From positions 1-64,000 of the forward strand of contig JAQWLN010000010.1 of NCBI GenBank assembly GCA_029247265.1: a stretch of 64,000 nucleotides of DNA, read 5' to 3'. Below are positions 44,125 to 53,292 of the stretch, one piece after another; positions within the stretch are counted from its first letter, which is position 1; every line of letters begins with the position of its first letter. The notes under the pieces were generated by a model that saw only the letters and a list, made by a program, of their open reading frames with translations, had not been told where the DNA came from and searched no databases. The position numbers and the translations under genes were made by a program. This stretch comes from Fuerstiella sp. (GTDB lineage Bacteria > Planctomycetota > Planctomycetia > Planctomycetales > Planctomycetaceae).

Positions 44125-45180
44125 TTGAATACTCGGTTGCATCAAAAAGACGAAGTCACCGAAACGCTGAAACAGAACGCAGCTGAATTGGGGTTTCAGC
44201 ATCTTGGCATCGCTCCAGCCATTTCCCCGCCCGGATACCATCCCCTGCTGGAATGGATCGCCAGCGGACACGCGGCAGATATGAACTGGATCGCACGGCG
44301 AAAAGACGCCTACCGACACCCGGACGGAGTTCTTCCCAACACACGCAGCGTCATTGTCGCTGCGATGAACTACCACAACCACAGCCCTCAGCCGCAATCC
44401 GCTCGTATCTCGCGCTATGCATGGGGTTCTGAAGACTATCACACCCTTCTGCGTCGGCGGCTGAAGAAACTGGCGGTGCTGCTTCGCACGACGTGGCCGA
44501 CCGAACGCACTCGAGTTGTCGTCGACACAGCGCCGCTGATGGAACGCGATTTCGCCAGACTGGCAGGGGTCGGCTGGGTCGGCAAAAACACTATGCTGAT
44601 CAGTCGCAACATCGGCAGCTGGTTTTTTCTTGGTGCCATTCTGACAACTGCCGAACTGGTCTACGACCAGCCTTTTGATAGTGACTACTGCGGAACATGC
44701 ACAAAGTGCCTGCAGGCCTGTCCCACCGACGCATTCCCGGAACCGCACGTGCTGGATTCCAATCGGTGCATCAGCTACCTGACGATCGAACGACGAGACA
44801 AATCGATTGACGAAAATCTCAGGACTGGAATCGGCGACTGGCTGTTTGGCTGTGACATCTGTCAGGAAGTATGTCCCTGGAATCGATTCGCTCCAAACAA
44901 CAGCGACACGGCATTCGAGCCGCGTGAAGACCTGATCGCCCCGGACCTGGTGCAGCTGCTTTCGATGGACAACGATATATTCAAGCAGCAGTTTTCCGGC
45001 ACGCCGCTGGAACGAACGGGCCGCGACGTCATCGTTCGGAACGCCGCGATCGTCGCCGGCAACCAGCGCTGTGCCAACGCGATTCCTCAGCTCACCCGAC
45101 TTCTGGACGACGGGTCGGACCTCGTTCGTGAAGCTGCAGGCTGGGCAATCGAACAGATCAGCACGAATTCTGTACAGTGA
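44125..45180 (+). CDS. queG: Epoxyqueuosine reductase QueG
   Basis: Catalyses the last step of queuosine tRNA modification, reducing epoxyqueuosine with a cobalamin cofactor and two [4Fe-4S] clusters. Visible are the QueG core VVVDTAPLMERDFARLAGVGWVGKN, the two clusters in CGTCTKCLQACPTDAF and CDICQEVCPWNRF, and a C-terminal HEAT-like segment (VRNAAIVAGNQRCANAIPQL). The start is TTG at 44125, preceded by a strong AAGGAAGG ribosome-binding site 5 bases upstream. The gene follows bamA by 135 bases on the same strand. Length 351 is normal. Confidence 0.96.
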   Translation: MNTRLHQKDEVTETLKQNAAELGFQHLGIAPAISPPGYHPLLEWIASGHAADMNWIARRKDAYRHPDGVLPNTRSVIVAAMNYHNHSPQPQSARISRYAWGSEDYHTLLRRRLKKLAVLLRTTWPTERTRVVVDTAPLMERDFARLAGVGWVGKNTMLISRNIGSWFFLGAILTTAELVYDQPFDSDYCGTCTKCLQACPTDAFPEPHVLDSNRCISYLTIERRDKSIDENLRTGIGDWLFGCDICQEVCPWNRFAPNNSDTAFEPREDLIAPDLVQLLSMDNDIFKQQFSGTPLERTGRDVIVRNAAIVAGNQRCANAIPQLTRLLDDGSDLVREAAGWAIEQISTNSVQ

Positions 45181-45295
45181 ACAAATATTGCCACGTTCTG
45201 GAGCCCTGGGGAAATATGTTTGCCCCAGCAACGAACAGCTGGCTGCATAGGCCTACGGTGACGGACGGGACTACTGAAACAGAAGAATTGACGTG

Positions 45296-47122
45296 ATGGC
45301 AGAAGACGAAGACAGACACCTTGACAATCACAGGCACGAACAGTTGCCAAAGTCCTCAGTCTTCCGGTGCCTGCTGGCGTTCGCATGCAGTCATGTTGCA
45401 GCACCGTACGCGGCGGCACGAGTCACGATTCAGTGTCTACTGACAGGTACGATCCATCTCGCATTTGCGTTGTTTGCCGGCATCGTGATCATTGTCGGCG
45501 CTGTGCTGGCATATCGTCAGTTGGTCGATCAGCCGCTACGACGTAAAAGGCTGTTCGGCCTGACCGGCATTGTGCTTTGGGTCGTGATGGCATTCGTGCA
45601 GCTGGCGATCGTCGCAGATTCGACTGTCCCTGTAATCATTCTCGGAAGTCTGTGGGCAGTCGGAACGGTGTGGGTTGCGTGGTCTGTCTGGGCGTTCAGT
45701 TTCTTTCGCGCAGGCGGCGTGGCCGTTGGTTCCGGCATCGTCGGACTGGGGCTCGTTTTACTGTGGAGTTTGATTGATGTCACGGGACTTACGGGTGATG
45801 CCAAGGTTGAATTCGCGTGGCGCAGAGACAGAGATTCGCTCACGGAGTCACCAGCAACCGTGTCGGGAACGGTATCGACAATCGGATCAGTGGTCTGGCC
45901 GGGATATCTCGGCAGCAAACGCGACGGCCAGGTTTCCGACGTTGATGTGAACGACGACTGGGCCTCGCATCCGCCCCGGGAATTATGGAGAAAGAGCTGC
46001 GGGCACGGCTGGGGTTCTTTTGCGGCAACGGAAACCACGCTGTTCGGGCAGGAACAATTAGACGACACCGATTGTGTGACCGCCCGTGACTTGAACACCG
46101 GTGACGTAATCTGGACAGCATCCGATTATCGCCCTGGATTTAAGAGTGGCATGGGAGGGCATGGCCCACGCGCGACGCCGACCCTGCACGTGACCACCGA
46201 CGGGGACACAACAAACGTTGCTTTGTTTTCGATCGGCCCCACGGGACTGCTGAGCTGTCTGGATGCCAACGATGGCCGGGGCATCTGGCAAACAGACGTG
46301 ACGGCCCTTTTTCCCGGTGACAATCTTTCTCACGGCGTTTGCGGTTCGCCACTTGTCGTCGACAACACGGTCGTGGTCTGTCCACCCGCACCACAGGGGC
46401 CGTGCCTCGCGGCATTCGACATGGCGGACGGAAAGCTTGTATGGCAATGTAAGTCTGACTGGAGAGCAAGCTACGCGTCGCCCTGTCTGCTGACTATCTG
46501 CGATCACCCTCAGATCGTACTGCATGCTGGCCCGGGAGTACTGGCAGTGGATCCAGCAGACGGTCGAGTGCTGTGGAAATTCGCATGGACAAACGAGTGG
46601 GACAACAATGCAACGCAACCACAGCGACTGTCGGAACACCCTGACGACTTGCTAATTGCGACCGGTTATCGCGGCGGAGCCGTTCGTCTGTCGTTTAGTG
46701 TGGACGGTGAGGGACACGTGCGGCCACAGGAAATCTGGAAGACATCGTCGACTATGAGGACGAAGTTCTGCAACTTCGCCCAATTCGGCAACGTACTGGT
46801 CGGACTGGACAATGGTATTCTGTGTGGTGTCGACGCAGAGACCGGCACGCGACTCTGGAAAAACGGACGTTACGGTCACGGGCAGATGCTGACGGTCGGT
46901 GAGCATTTGATGGTGATGGAAGAACGAGGTCGCTTGCACCTGTTAAGACCAGATGCCACGGGACATCACCCACTCGGCAATGTGGCCGCGCTCGACAGAA
47001 AGACGTGGAACCACCCTGTTCTTGTCGACAGTCGCCTGATCCTGCGGAACGATCAGGAAATCGTCTGTCTGCAACTGTCATCGAGTGATTCGGATGCGCC
47101 GACGACTGCACCGCATCAATAA
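45296..47122 (+). CDS. Membrane-anchored PQQ-like beta-propeller protein
   Basis: The N-terminal ~165 residues contain about four transmembrane segments (AFALFAGIVIIVGAVLAY, FGLTGIVLWVVMAFVQLAIV, VIILGSLWAVGTVWVAWSV, VGSGIVGLGLVLLWSLI). From about residue 215 onwards there is an outer-membrane-BamB/PQQ-type propeller (VTARDLNTGDVIWTAS, LSCLDANDGRGIWQTDV, AAFDMADGKLVWQCK, VLAVDPADGRVLWKFAW, GVDAETGTRLWKN). Exported PQQ-like proteins are common, but four N-terminal membrane spans are less so and recall membrane glucose-dehydrogenase architecture. Enzyme activity is not shown. ATG at 45296 directly follows a GTG in frame. Confidence 0.85.
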   Translation: MAEDEDRHLDNHRHEQLPKSSVFRCLLAFACSHVAAPYAAARVTIQCLLTGTIHLAFALFAGIVIIVGAVLAYRQLVDQPLRRKRLFGLTGIVLWVVMAFVQLAIVADSTVPVIILGSLWAVGTVWVAWSVWAFSFFRAGGVAVGSGIVGLGLVLLWSLIDVTGLTGDAKVEFAWRRDRDSLTESPATVSGTVSTIGSVVWPGYLGSKRDGQVSDVDVNDDWASHPPRELWRKSCGHGWGSFAATETTLFGQEQLDDTDCVTARDLNTGDVIWTASDYRPGFKSGMGGHGPRATPTLHVTTDGDTTNVALFSIGPTGLLSCLDANDGRGIWQTDVTALFPGDNLSHGVCGSPLVVDNTVVVCPPAPQGPCLAAFDMADGKLVWQCKSDWRASYASPCLLTICDHPQIVLHAGPGVLAVDPADGRVLWKFAWTNEWDNNATQPQRLSEHPDDLLIATGYRGGAVRLSFSVDGEGHVRPQEIWKTSSTMRTKFCNFAQFGNVLVGLDNGILCGVDAETGTRLWKNGRYGHGQMLTVGEHLMVMEERGRLHLLRPDATGHHPLGNVAALDRKTWNHPVLVDSRLILRNDQEIVCLQLSSSDSDAPTTAPHQ

Positions 47123-47171
47123 CGACCTGACACAATCATCCGGGCCTCTATTTGTCCAGGTCTCGAATCGT

Positions 47172-47873
47172 TCAACGCGATATCTGTTCGTCATTGAATC
47201 GACGGATGAGTGGCTCAAGTTTTGAGCCCAGGCTCTGCCGCACCCAGCGTTCAGTCAATTCGCCATGTTCCGTATCGGTAAGCTGCCAGTCAATGTCCGA
47301 CGCATGCAGCAATGTGGCGAGGTGCTGCAGAATGACGGCGGCAGAAACTGAGACATTGAAACTCTCAGTAAATCCAAACATCGGGATGTGGATCAAGTCG
47401 TCGGATTCTGAGATCGCCTCATCGCTGACACCAATCTGCTCTGCACCAAACACAATCGCCGTTTTTTGATCAAACGGCACCTGCGATAACGGGAGACTGT
47501 CCTGCCGCGGCGACGTGGACAGGACGCGAAACCCATTTTCCTTCAGGTGACGGATGCAGTCCACTGAGATATTCGACGGTGGCCGATCCGATGAATCCGG
47601 CTCCGATCGGTAGTTGTGAACCGTCAACCACTTGCTGGCCCCCAGTGCGACTTCGGGATTCGGAGCAAAACTGTTCAGCGACTCAATGACATGCACATCC
47701 TGGATGCCCAGGCAGTCGCAGGTCCGCAGGACGGCGCTGGCGTTGTGTTCGTGATAGACATTTTCCAGCACGACCGTCAGATGACGCGTGCGGAACTTCA
47801 CAACATCGTTAAAGCGCTGGAGACGGTCGTCTGTCAGACATTGCTTTAGATATTCAGAAAGAGCCTGAGACAT
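47172..47873 (-). CDS. trmH: TrmH-like SpoU-family RNA 2'-O-methyltransferase
   Basis: A SPOUT methyltransferase, probably for Gm18 of tRNA. Motif 1 is HNASAVLRTCDCLGIQDVHVIE, motif 2 IVFGAEQIGVSDEA and motif 3 IPMFGFTESFNVSVSAAVIL, forming the trefoil knot and SAM site. The flanking N-terminal helix (RLQRFNDVVKFRTRHLTVVLE) and C-terminal helix resemble TrmH. The rRNA methyltransferase RlmB is the main alternative, but the pattern ALGASKWLTVHNY matches TrmH better. It begins 10 bases after the mscS-like gene and is likely co-transcribed with it. Confidence 0.9.
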   Translation of the reverse strand: MSQALSEYLKQCLTDDRLQRFNDVVKFRTRHLTVVLENVYHEHNASAVLRTCDCLGIQDVHVIESLNSFAPNPEVALGASKWLTVHNYRSEPDSSDRPPSNISVDCIRHLKENGFRVLSTSPRQDSLPLSQVPFDQKTAIVFGAEQIGVSDEAISESDDLIHIPMFGFTESFNVSVSAAVILQHLATLLHASDIDWQLTDTEHGELTERWVRQSLGSKLEPLIRRFNDEQISR

Positions 47874-47883
47874 CGCTCCGCGG

Positions 47884-48825
47884 TCATGCAGCCTTCAGAA
47901 TGGTTGCCGATTGATCAGCCGCGTCAGGGCGATGAACGAACAGGTCCTGCGATGGAAACGGTATCGTAAAGCCACATTCGTCAAATGTCAGCTTTATCCG
48001 CTCAGTCAGATCAAAACGAACAGCCCAGTATTCGTGACTGGAAACCCACGGACGCACCACAAAGTTGACACTGCTGTCGCCAAGTTCAGAGACAGCGACA
48101 ATGGGTTCGGGATCAGTCAGCACCCGAGCGTCTTCTGTCAATAGATCCTGCAACACCTTTTTCACAGCTTTCAGGTCGTCGTTATAACCGCACCCCACGA
48201 CCAGATCGATTCGTCGCTGTGGTTCTGCGGAATAGTTCTTGATGGTACCGTCCGTCATCTTCGAATTCGGCACAATGATCCTGACGTTGTCGAGAGTCAG
48301 CAGGATTGTGTTGCAAATCTGAATTTCGACAACTGTACCGGTAAGGGATTCGATTTCCACAACATCACCAACTCGAAACGGTTTGAAGAAAACCAGCATG
48401 ACTCCGGCCGCCAGATTGCCCAGCGATCGCTGCAAGGCAAAACCAATCGCGAACCCGGTGGCCGCAAGAACTGCTGTAAGCCCTGTCGTGTCGACGCCCA
48501 GAGCCTGCACTGCAGCGACGCAGACCAGAGTGAACAACAGCATGTAGATCAGGTTGTTCAGGAACCCCAACAGTGTTTCATCAACCTTCGCCTTTCTGGC
48601 ACCTCGTATGAGCGCACCGGTCACCGCCCTCGCCAGCCACTTGCCGATCATAAAAACGGCGATCGCATACAGCAGTTTGGGTGCGTACTGGATTATCTGA
48701 ACGATCAGCCAACTGAACGTCAGGTGAGAGTGCAGCCAATTCAATGACGCGTCGATCAGACTTTGCTTCTGTCCTGCCTCTGGAGCAAGCGTCTGAGCCA
48801 GCATAATTACATGAAGTGCGTTCAT
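47884..48825 (-). CDS. mscS: Small-conductance mechanosensitive channel (MscS family)
   Basis: A membrane channel that opens on hypo-osmotic stress. Three transmembrane segments are visible, ending in the pore-lining TM3 with the Gly/Ala-rich pattern VLAATGFAIGFALQRSLGNLAAGVMLVFFKPF, then the MscS beta domain (VGDVVEIESLTGTVVEIQ, TILLTLDNVRIIVPNSKMTDGTI) and the C-terminal vestibule domain. Length (313) is close to E. coli MscS with an N-terminal extension of about 25 residues that may be a signal peptide. GGAA lies 9 bases before the ATG. Confidence 0.94.
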   Translation of the reverse strand: MNALHVIMLAQTLAPEAGQKQSLIDASLNWLHSHLTFSWLIVQIIQYAPKLLYAIAVFMIGKWLARAVTGALIRGARKAKVDETLLGFLNNLIYMLLFTLVCVAAVQALGVDTTGLTAVLAATGFAIGFALQRSLGNLAAGVMLVFFKPFRVGDVVEIESLTGTVVEIQICNTILLTLDNVRIIVPNSKMTDGTIKNYSAEPQRRIDLVVGCGYNDDLKAVKKVLQDLLTEDARVLTDPEPIVAVSELGDSSVNFVVRPWVSSHEYWAVRFDLTERIKLTFDECGFTIPFPSQDLFVHRPDAADQSATILKAA

Positions 48826-48939
48826 CGCAGTAGATTCCGTTCATCGTGCGTCACGTCTGGAAGAATGCGAAATTTACGCCATCTCGACGATCCGGTAAAC
48901 AGGTGTTGCGACACGGGTCAGAGGCAAAAACGCTTATAT

Positions 48940-49626
48940 TCAGGACTTCAGACCTTCGTCGTACAGCCTGGCAACCATGTCCCGAATTTCAGCCGCACTG
49001 GATGTAACGTCGTTGTCCAGTAATCGCTGATGCTGTTCAGCAGTCAGCGCCTTGCCATAAACGACGGTCACCTTGACCGGACGAATAAACCACGCATTTC
49101 TTGGCATCGCTCTGTCTGCGCCGATAACTGCGACAGGATAGACAGGCACGTCGACTCGCCGAATGAGCGATAGGAAACCTGGACGAAACTCCTTGGGAGC
49201 ACCAGAAGACCGGGTTCCTTCCGGATAGATGCCAACAAGGAACCCCTGTTTAAGCCGGTCGATCGCCGTACGAATACTACTGCCCCGGAAAGCCGTCCGG
49301 CTGATCGGAATGACGTGCGTTTTGCGACAGATCCAACCGATGAACGGCAGTTTGAACAGGGAATCTCGTGCCAGGTAGGCCAGCGGGCGAGTCAATCGCA
49401 CGCCGACGAATAACGGGTCAAGAAAACTCTGATGATTTACGACGAAGATACCGCCCTTTGTGTTGTCGATATTTTCTCGCCCAATCACAACGGTACGACA
49501 CCACAGTCGAAACGGCAGGTAGAGAAGAGCATGAATCAGCAACCAAAGGACTGTGCGGCGCGGTATCGCCTGCGGTGGCAAATCAGCTTCGTTTGCCGTA
49601 CCGGGCTGTTCGGATTCGGAAGTCAT
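48940..49626 (-). CDS. plsC: 1-acyl-sn-glycerol-3-phosphate acyltransferase (PlsC-like)
   Basis: Transfers an acyl group to lysophosphatidate in membrane-lipid synthesis. The HX4D motif is NHQSFLD, followed by block II (ISRTAFRGSS-type), block III YPEGTRSS and block IV PVYPVAVIG, the standard order of the PlsC family. One N-terminal hydrophobic stretch (TVLWLLIHALLYLPFRLW) would anchor it at the membrane. The start at 49626 was chosen because the longer frame overlaps the HAD gene upstream. It lies 43 bases after that gene on the same strand. Confidence 0.9.
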   Translation of the reverse strand: MTSESEQPGTANEADLPPQAIPRRTVLWLLIHALLYLPFRLWCRTVVIGRENIDNTKGGIFVVNHQSFLDPLFVGVRLTRPLAYLARDSLFKLPFIGWICRKTHVIPISRTAFRGSSIRTAIDRLKQGFLVGIYPEGTRSSGAPKEFRPGFLSLIRRVDVPVYPVAVIGADRAMPRNAWFIRPVKVTVVYGKALTAEQHQRLLDNDVTSSAAEIRDMVARLYDEGLKS

Positions 49627-49669
49627 GTTAATTGAAGGATGTTTGTTTAGATCGCCGGCACTGACGGTA

Positions 49670-50359
49670 CTACAACGCTGCCAGAATACGTTCCACAACC
49701 TGATCCGTGTCGGCAAAGTCCTCGAACAGGTGATCGGGATTGTGGGACTCGAGTTCACGTGAGGAATAAACGCCCGTCGCTACGGCGATGCATTTCGCTC
49801 CAATCGCCTGCGCACACTGAATGTCGGCTGGCGTGTCACCGATGACCATCGTATCGCTGCCGTCCACGACACGGTCGAATTCCGTGGACGCGACATTAAT
49901 CGCTGCCTGCGCAACATCGTTCCGATCAGCATCGTGGTCACCAAAGCCACCGAATTGAAAGAAGTGGTCGAGTTCATAATGACGCAACTTGATCCACGCT
50001 CCCTCAGCGTAGTTTCCGGTGAGCAATGACAACGTCACATGACTGTGCAGCGCCAGTTGCTCCAACAGTTCGCGGATTCTTGGTAGTAGCAGTCCCGGCG
50101 AATCCTTCAGACTCATGGGTAGCTGGGCAAGATACGCCTCTCGAAAACGAGCGCGGTTTTCGGAGGTATTGTCAAAGTTGTAGCGCTGAAGGATTTCGTC
50201 TGTGATCCCGCGATCGGTACGCCCGGCCGTCAGAACTCCTTCGAATGGAAACTCAATCTGAAACTCTGCGGTGAGCGCCCTTTCCATGGCTCGCTGCCCT
50301 GCCCCGCCGGTGTTCAGCAGTGTCCCGTCAATGTCGAAGAAAATTATTTTTTCGGTCAT
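49670..50359 (-). CDS. HAD-superfamily phosphatase, phosphoglycolate-phosphatase-like
   Basis: Catalytic motif I is FFDIDGTLLNTGG with Asp9 and Asp11; motif II is LSLLTGNYAEGA; motif IV is VIGDTPADIQCAQAIG. The cap inserted after motif I is alpha-helical, as in Gph-type subfamily I HADs. Phosphoglycolate is a plausible substrate, but other small phosphomonoesters fit equally. It starts the two-gene unit with the PlsC-like gene. Length (229) is normal. Confidence 0.9.
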   Translation of the reverse strand: MTEKIIFFDIDGTLLNTGGAGQRAMERALTAEFQIEFPFEGVLTAGRTDRGITDEILQRYNFDNTSENRARFREAYLAQLPMSLKDSPGLLLPRIRELLEQLALHSHVTLSLLTGNYAEGAWIKLRHYELDHFFQFGGFGDHDADRNDVAQAAINVASTEFDRVVDGSDTMVIGDTPADIQCAQAIGAKCIAVATGVYSSRELESHNPDHLFEDFADTDQVVERILAAL

Positions 50360-50592
50360 TAGTCGTTAGTAAGGGGGAATTAATGCAGCCAGGTCGCCAA
50401 CTTGCAGCCATTACCGGTAAAACTGCCTGAGAATCGTGAAAACTCCTGAGGTTCAGGCTGTTCTCCCGCTATTTTCACCGATATTGTACCGAACCCTCGA
50501 TTAAGCGCATATTCAACGATTTGCTGGAAACGCGGGATCGCACCCGGCGGTTGACCGGGACCAGCATTCAGATACGACGTTTCACATGAAAT

Positions 50593-50621
50593 TTGCCCCG
50601 AATTCCCGGGCATCCTATTTT
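50593..50621 (+). promoter_or_regulatory. Possible sigma-70-type promoter for the 34-codon gene
   Basis: TTGCCC at 50593-50598 and TATTTT at 50616-50621, with a 17-base spacer, each match four of six consensus positions. Transcription would begin about 12 bases before the ATG at 50641, leaving a very short leader without a ribosome-binding site. Confidence 0.35.
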
Positions 50622-50640
50622 ACTTCAGAAACACAGAACA

Positions 50641-50745
50641 ATGGCCAAGACGCAAAGAAAATTGACAAAAGCTAATCACGGACGTCGGCCCGCCAGTTCC
50701 AAGGCCCGCAAATTGAAGCGACGACACGTGAAGCTGTCGCGCTGA
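50641..50745 (+). CDS. 34-residue, Lys/Arg-rich basic protein
   Basis: A short gene encoding MAKTQRKLTKANHGRRPASS followed by KARKLKRRHVKLSR. Sixteen of 34 residues are Lys, Arg or His and there are no acidic residues. The composition resembles tiny ribosome-associated proteins, or a nucleic-acid-binding peptide, but I cannot assign a family. A canonical hairpin terminator 50 bases downstream and a possible promoter just upstream give it its own short transcription unit, which argues for a real gene. It is flanked by unrelated genes (HAD phosphatase divergent, glucan phosphorylase downstream). Confidence 0.7.
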   Translation: MAKTQRKLTKANHGRRPASSKARKLKRRHVKLSR

Positions 50746-51051
50746 TCGTTTCGGCCAATCGCGGCTGAGAATGTCGGTTCCAGGCTAGTGCATCCCAATG
50801 CCCGTTTCGTTCGAAACGGGCATTTTCGTTGGAAGACAGAATCGTACTCCGCTCGACCGTCTGTGTAGGGTCGCCATACTTCGGCCGCGCTGCTATTGAG
50901 CTTCGCTGAATGGCAGCAGCAATTGCCGTCAACGTTGATTTGAAGGCATTGAAGGGTCGCACACGCCGCGTTTGTGTTGCGTCCCCGATTCGTCTTCGGC
51001 GCCAAGTCCCGACTTCAGCGCCAAACCCAAAAACGACCAGAGGTTGCGCAC
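50746..51051. other. 306-base gap with one terminator, no gene seen
   Basis: Apart from the terminator at 50797-50827 nothing is recognised. The glucan phosphorylase promoter is expected between 50830 and 51040. Confidence 0.4.
50797..50827 (+). terminator. Rho-independent terminator after the small basic-protein gene
   Basis: AATGCCCGTTTC at 50797-50808 pairs with GAAACGGGCATT at 50813-50824 around a GTTC loop, giving a 12-bp uninterrupted stem, followed by TTCGTT. It is the clearest intrinsic terminator in the window and lies 51 bases after the stop codon. Confidence 0.8.
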
Positions 51052-53205
51052 ATGATTGGCAAGGTTGGCGAACTGACGATCCACGACAAACTCTCGCGGA
51101 TTGCGGCAAATCTCTGGTGGAGCTGGGATCCGGAGCTGGTCGAGGTCTTTCGACTGATCGACACGGATCGATTTGCGCAGTTGCACAACAATCCGGTGCA
51201 GTTGCTGGCAGAATACACTCCCGAATTACTTGAACAACGAGCTCGCGAAGCCGTTCTTCACTCACGGATTCACTGGGCATATCGTCGTTTCGTCGAATAC
51301 ACCACCTGTGAATCTACGTGGGGTTCGACGCACTGCGGAATTCTGGGGCAGGCACCCGTAGCCTATTTTTCTGCGGAATTCGGTCTGCATGAATCACTGC
51401 CCATATATTCCGGCGGACTTGGTGTGCTTGCAGGCGATCATTTGAAGAGCGCGTCAGACCTGGGCATTCCGCTGGTCGGTATCGGATTGTTCTATCACGA
51501 AGGCTATTTCGCACAAGCCATCGATAAAGAAGGCTGGCAGAAGGAAAAGTATCCCCGTCTGCCTCTGGAATCGCTTCCGCTGACTCAAGTAAAAAATGAC
51601 AGCGGTCCAATCATCGTTTCCGTTGAAACGCGACAAGGGACCATTTTTGCAAGGGTGATGCACCTGGCAGTGGGCCGCATCAATCTGTATCTGATGGACA
51701 CGGACATCGAACAGAATTCGGAGGAGGATCGAAAGCTGACGGCTCGTCTATATGGCGGCGACCAGCGAACTCGCATCCGCCAGGAACTGCTGCTGGGAGT
51801 TGGCGGCCTGCGAGCGTTGAAAGCCATAGGCATCGTGCCGAACGTAATTCATATGAACGAGGGCCATTCCGCGTTCGCACCTCTGGAAGCGATTCGCGAA
51901 CGAATGCACGATGACGCGCTTTCCTTCACTGAGGCATTGACGCAAACATCCAGCCGGTGTGTGTTTACAACACATACGCCGGTGGCTGCCGGACACGACC
52001 GATTCGATTCCGGTCTGGCCGAAGAACACATCGGGCCACTGGCGGATTCCATCGGACTGGATCATCACGGGCTGATGGCCCTGGGACGTGTCGACCCGCA
52101 AAACGATTCGGAATCGTTTTGTATGACTGTCCTGGCGATGAAAATGTGTCGCATAGCAAATGGCGTGTCCAGCCTGCACGGAGTCGTCAGTCGCCAGATG
52201 TGGGCCGGCCTGTGGCCGTGGCGAAGCGCTGAAGAAATTCCGATTGGACACATCACAAACGGAGTACACGTTCCGACGTGGCTGGCAGCGCAGATGCGGG
52301 CGTTATACGACCGCGTTCTTCCCGAAGACTGGTTCCTGCGATCAGGTGAACCGGAAGTCTGGAGCGGCTTTGAAAGCGTGACGCCCGGTGAAGTGTGGGA
52401 AACTCACCAGTCGCTGAAAAATCGCATGATCACGTACGCCCGGCGAGAAGCCGTCGAACAGGCGACTCGTCGGGGGGACGACAGATCCGTAATTGAGGAC
52501 ATGAAAAGTGTGCTTGACCCGGAAGCACTGACAATCGGGTTCGCTCGCCGATTTGCCCCGTACAAGCGAGCCGACCTGATTCTCAAAGATCTCGAACTGC
52601 TGGAACGGCTCATCACGGACGTTGATCGCCCCGTTCAGTTTATTTTTGCAGGAAAGTCTCATCCGGCTGACGAAAATGGCAAACGGCTGTTGCAGCGCAT
52701 CTTTAAGCTGACACACGAAGCTCCGTTCCGCGGACGAATTCTGGTGCTCGAAAATTACAGCATTGCGATGGGCCGACAACTTGTCCAGGGTGTCGACGTG
52801 TGGCTGAACAACCCGCGTCGACCGCTGGAGGCGTCCGGAACCAGCGGGCAGAAGGTCGTTCTGAACGGTGGCCTGAACTGCTCAGTGCTTGATGGCTGGT
52901 GGGCTGAAGCCTACGACGGCAAAAACGGTTTCGCCATCGGCAACGGTCGAACTCATTCTGATCAGACCGTCCAGGACGAACGCGACGGTGAAGACTTGTA
53001 TCGCGTCCTGACTGAAGAAGTCATTCCGCTGTACTTCCAGCGCGACGCGGATGATCTGCCGCAGGGGTGGATTGCCCAGATGAAACGAGCGATCAGAACA
53101 CTTGGCTGGCGATTTAACGCAGACCGCATGGTGATGGACTATGCATCAAACACATATATTCCAGCCGCTGGCGGACTAAGCTGTTCAATCGTGTCCATGC
53201 CGTAA
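51052..53205 (+). CDS. glgP: Alpha-glucan phosphorylase
   Basis: Releases glucose-1-phosphate from glycogen or maltodextrin; cytoplasmic, PLP-dependent. It is of the shorter alpha-1,4-glucan phosphorylase type (717 residues), with N-terminal DUF3417-like sequence ([17 protein letters not shown]), [38 protein letters not shown], and the PLP-Lys motif [25 protein letters not shown]. In that motif Met is replaced by Gln (SGQK for the usual SGMK). [15 protein letters not shown] and [10 protein letters not shown] are further phosphorylase signatures. ATG at 51052 has GAGG 8 bases upstream. The downstream gene (pyrE) is convergent. Confidence 0.94.
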   Translation: MIGKVGELTIHDKLSRIAANLWWSWDPELVEVFRLIDTDRFAQLHNNPVQLLAEYTPELLEQRAREAVLHSRIHWAYRRFVEYTTCESTWGSTHCGILGQAPVAYFSAEFGLHESLPIYSGGLGVLAGDHLKSASDLGIPLVGIGLFYHEGYFAQAIDKEGWQKEKYPRLPLESLPLTQVKNDSGPIIVSVETRQGTIFARVMHLAVGRINLYLMDTDIEQNSEEDRKLTARLYGGDQRTRIRQELLLGVGGLRALKAIGIVPNVIHMNEGHSAFAPLEAIRERMHDDALSFTEALTQTSSRCVFTTHTPVAAGHDRFDSGLAEEHIGPLADSIGLDHHGLMALGRVDPQNDSESFCMTVLAMKMCRIANGVSSLHGVVSRQMWAGLWPWRSAEEIPIGHITNGVHVPTWLAAQMRALYDRVLPEDWFLRSGEPEVWSGFESVTPGEVWETHQSLKNRMITYARREAVEQATRRGDDRSVIEDMKSVLDPEALTIGFARRFAPYKRADLILKDLELLERLITDVDRPVQFIFAGKSHPADENGKRLLQRIFKLTHEAPFRGRILVLENYSIAMGRQLVQGVDVWLNNPRRPLEASGTSGQKVVLNGGLNCSVLDGWWAEAYDGKNGFAIGNGRTHSDQTVQDERDGEDLYRVLTEEVIPLYFQRDADDLPQGWIAQMKRAIRTLGWRFNADRMVMDYASNTYIPAAGGLSCSIVSMP

Positions 53206-53274
53206 ATCACGTCACGTGTATTGCTGAAGCAATCACTGGATACGGACACGTAATTCGTGAGTGTCAGCTCAAAT

Positions 53275-53292
53275 GGGCGGGCGGTCCCGCCC
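53275..53292. terminator. GC hairpin between convergent glgP and pyrE
   Basis: GGGCGGG-CGGT-CCCGCCC at 53275-53292 forms a 7-bp stem that touches the pyrE stop codon. No T tract is present. It may terminate one or both convergent genes or be a small dispersed repeat. Confidence 0.4.

Noticed and set aside
44083-45231. 382-codon frame on the minus strand
   Set aside because: Fully antisense to queG, which has clear Fe-S motifs; no family features on the minus strand.
50380-50613. 77-codon frame on the minus strand
   Set aside because: No recognisable fold pattern or ribosome-binding site; lies in a divergent promoter region.
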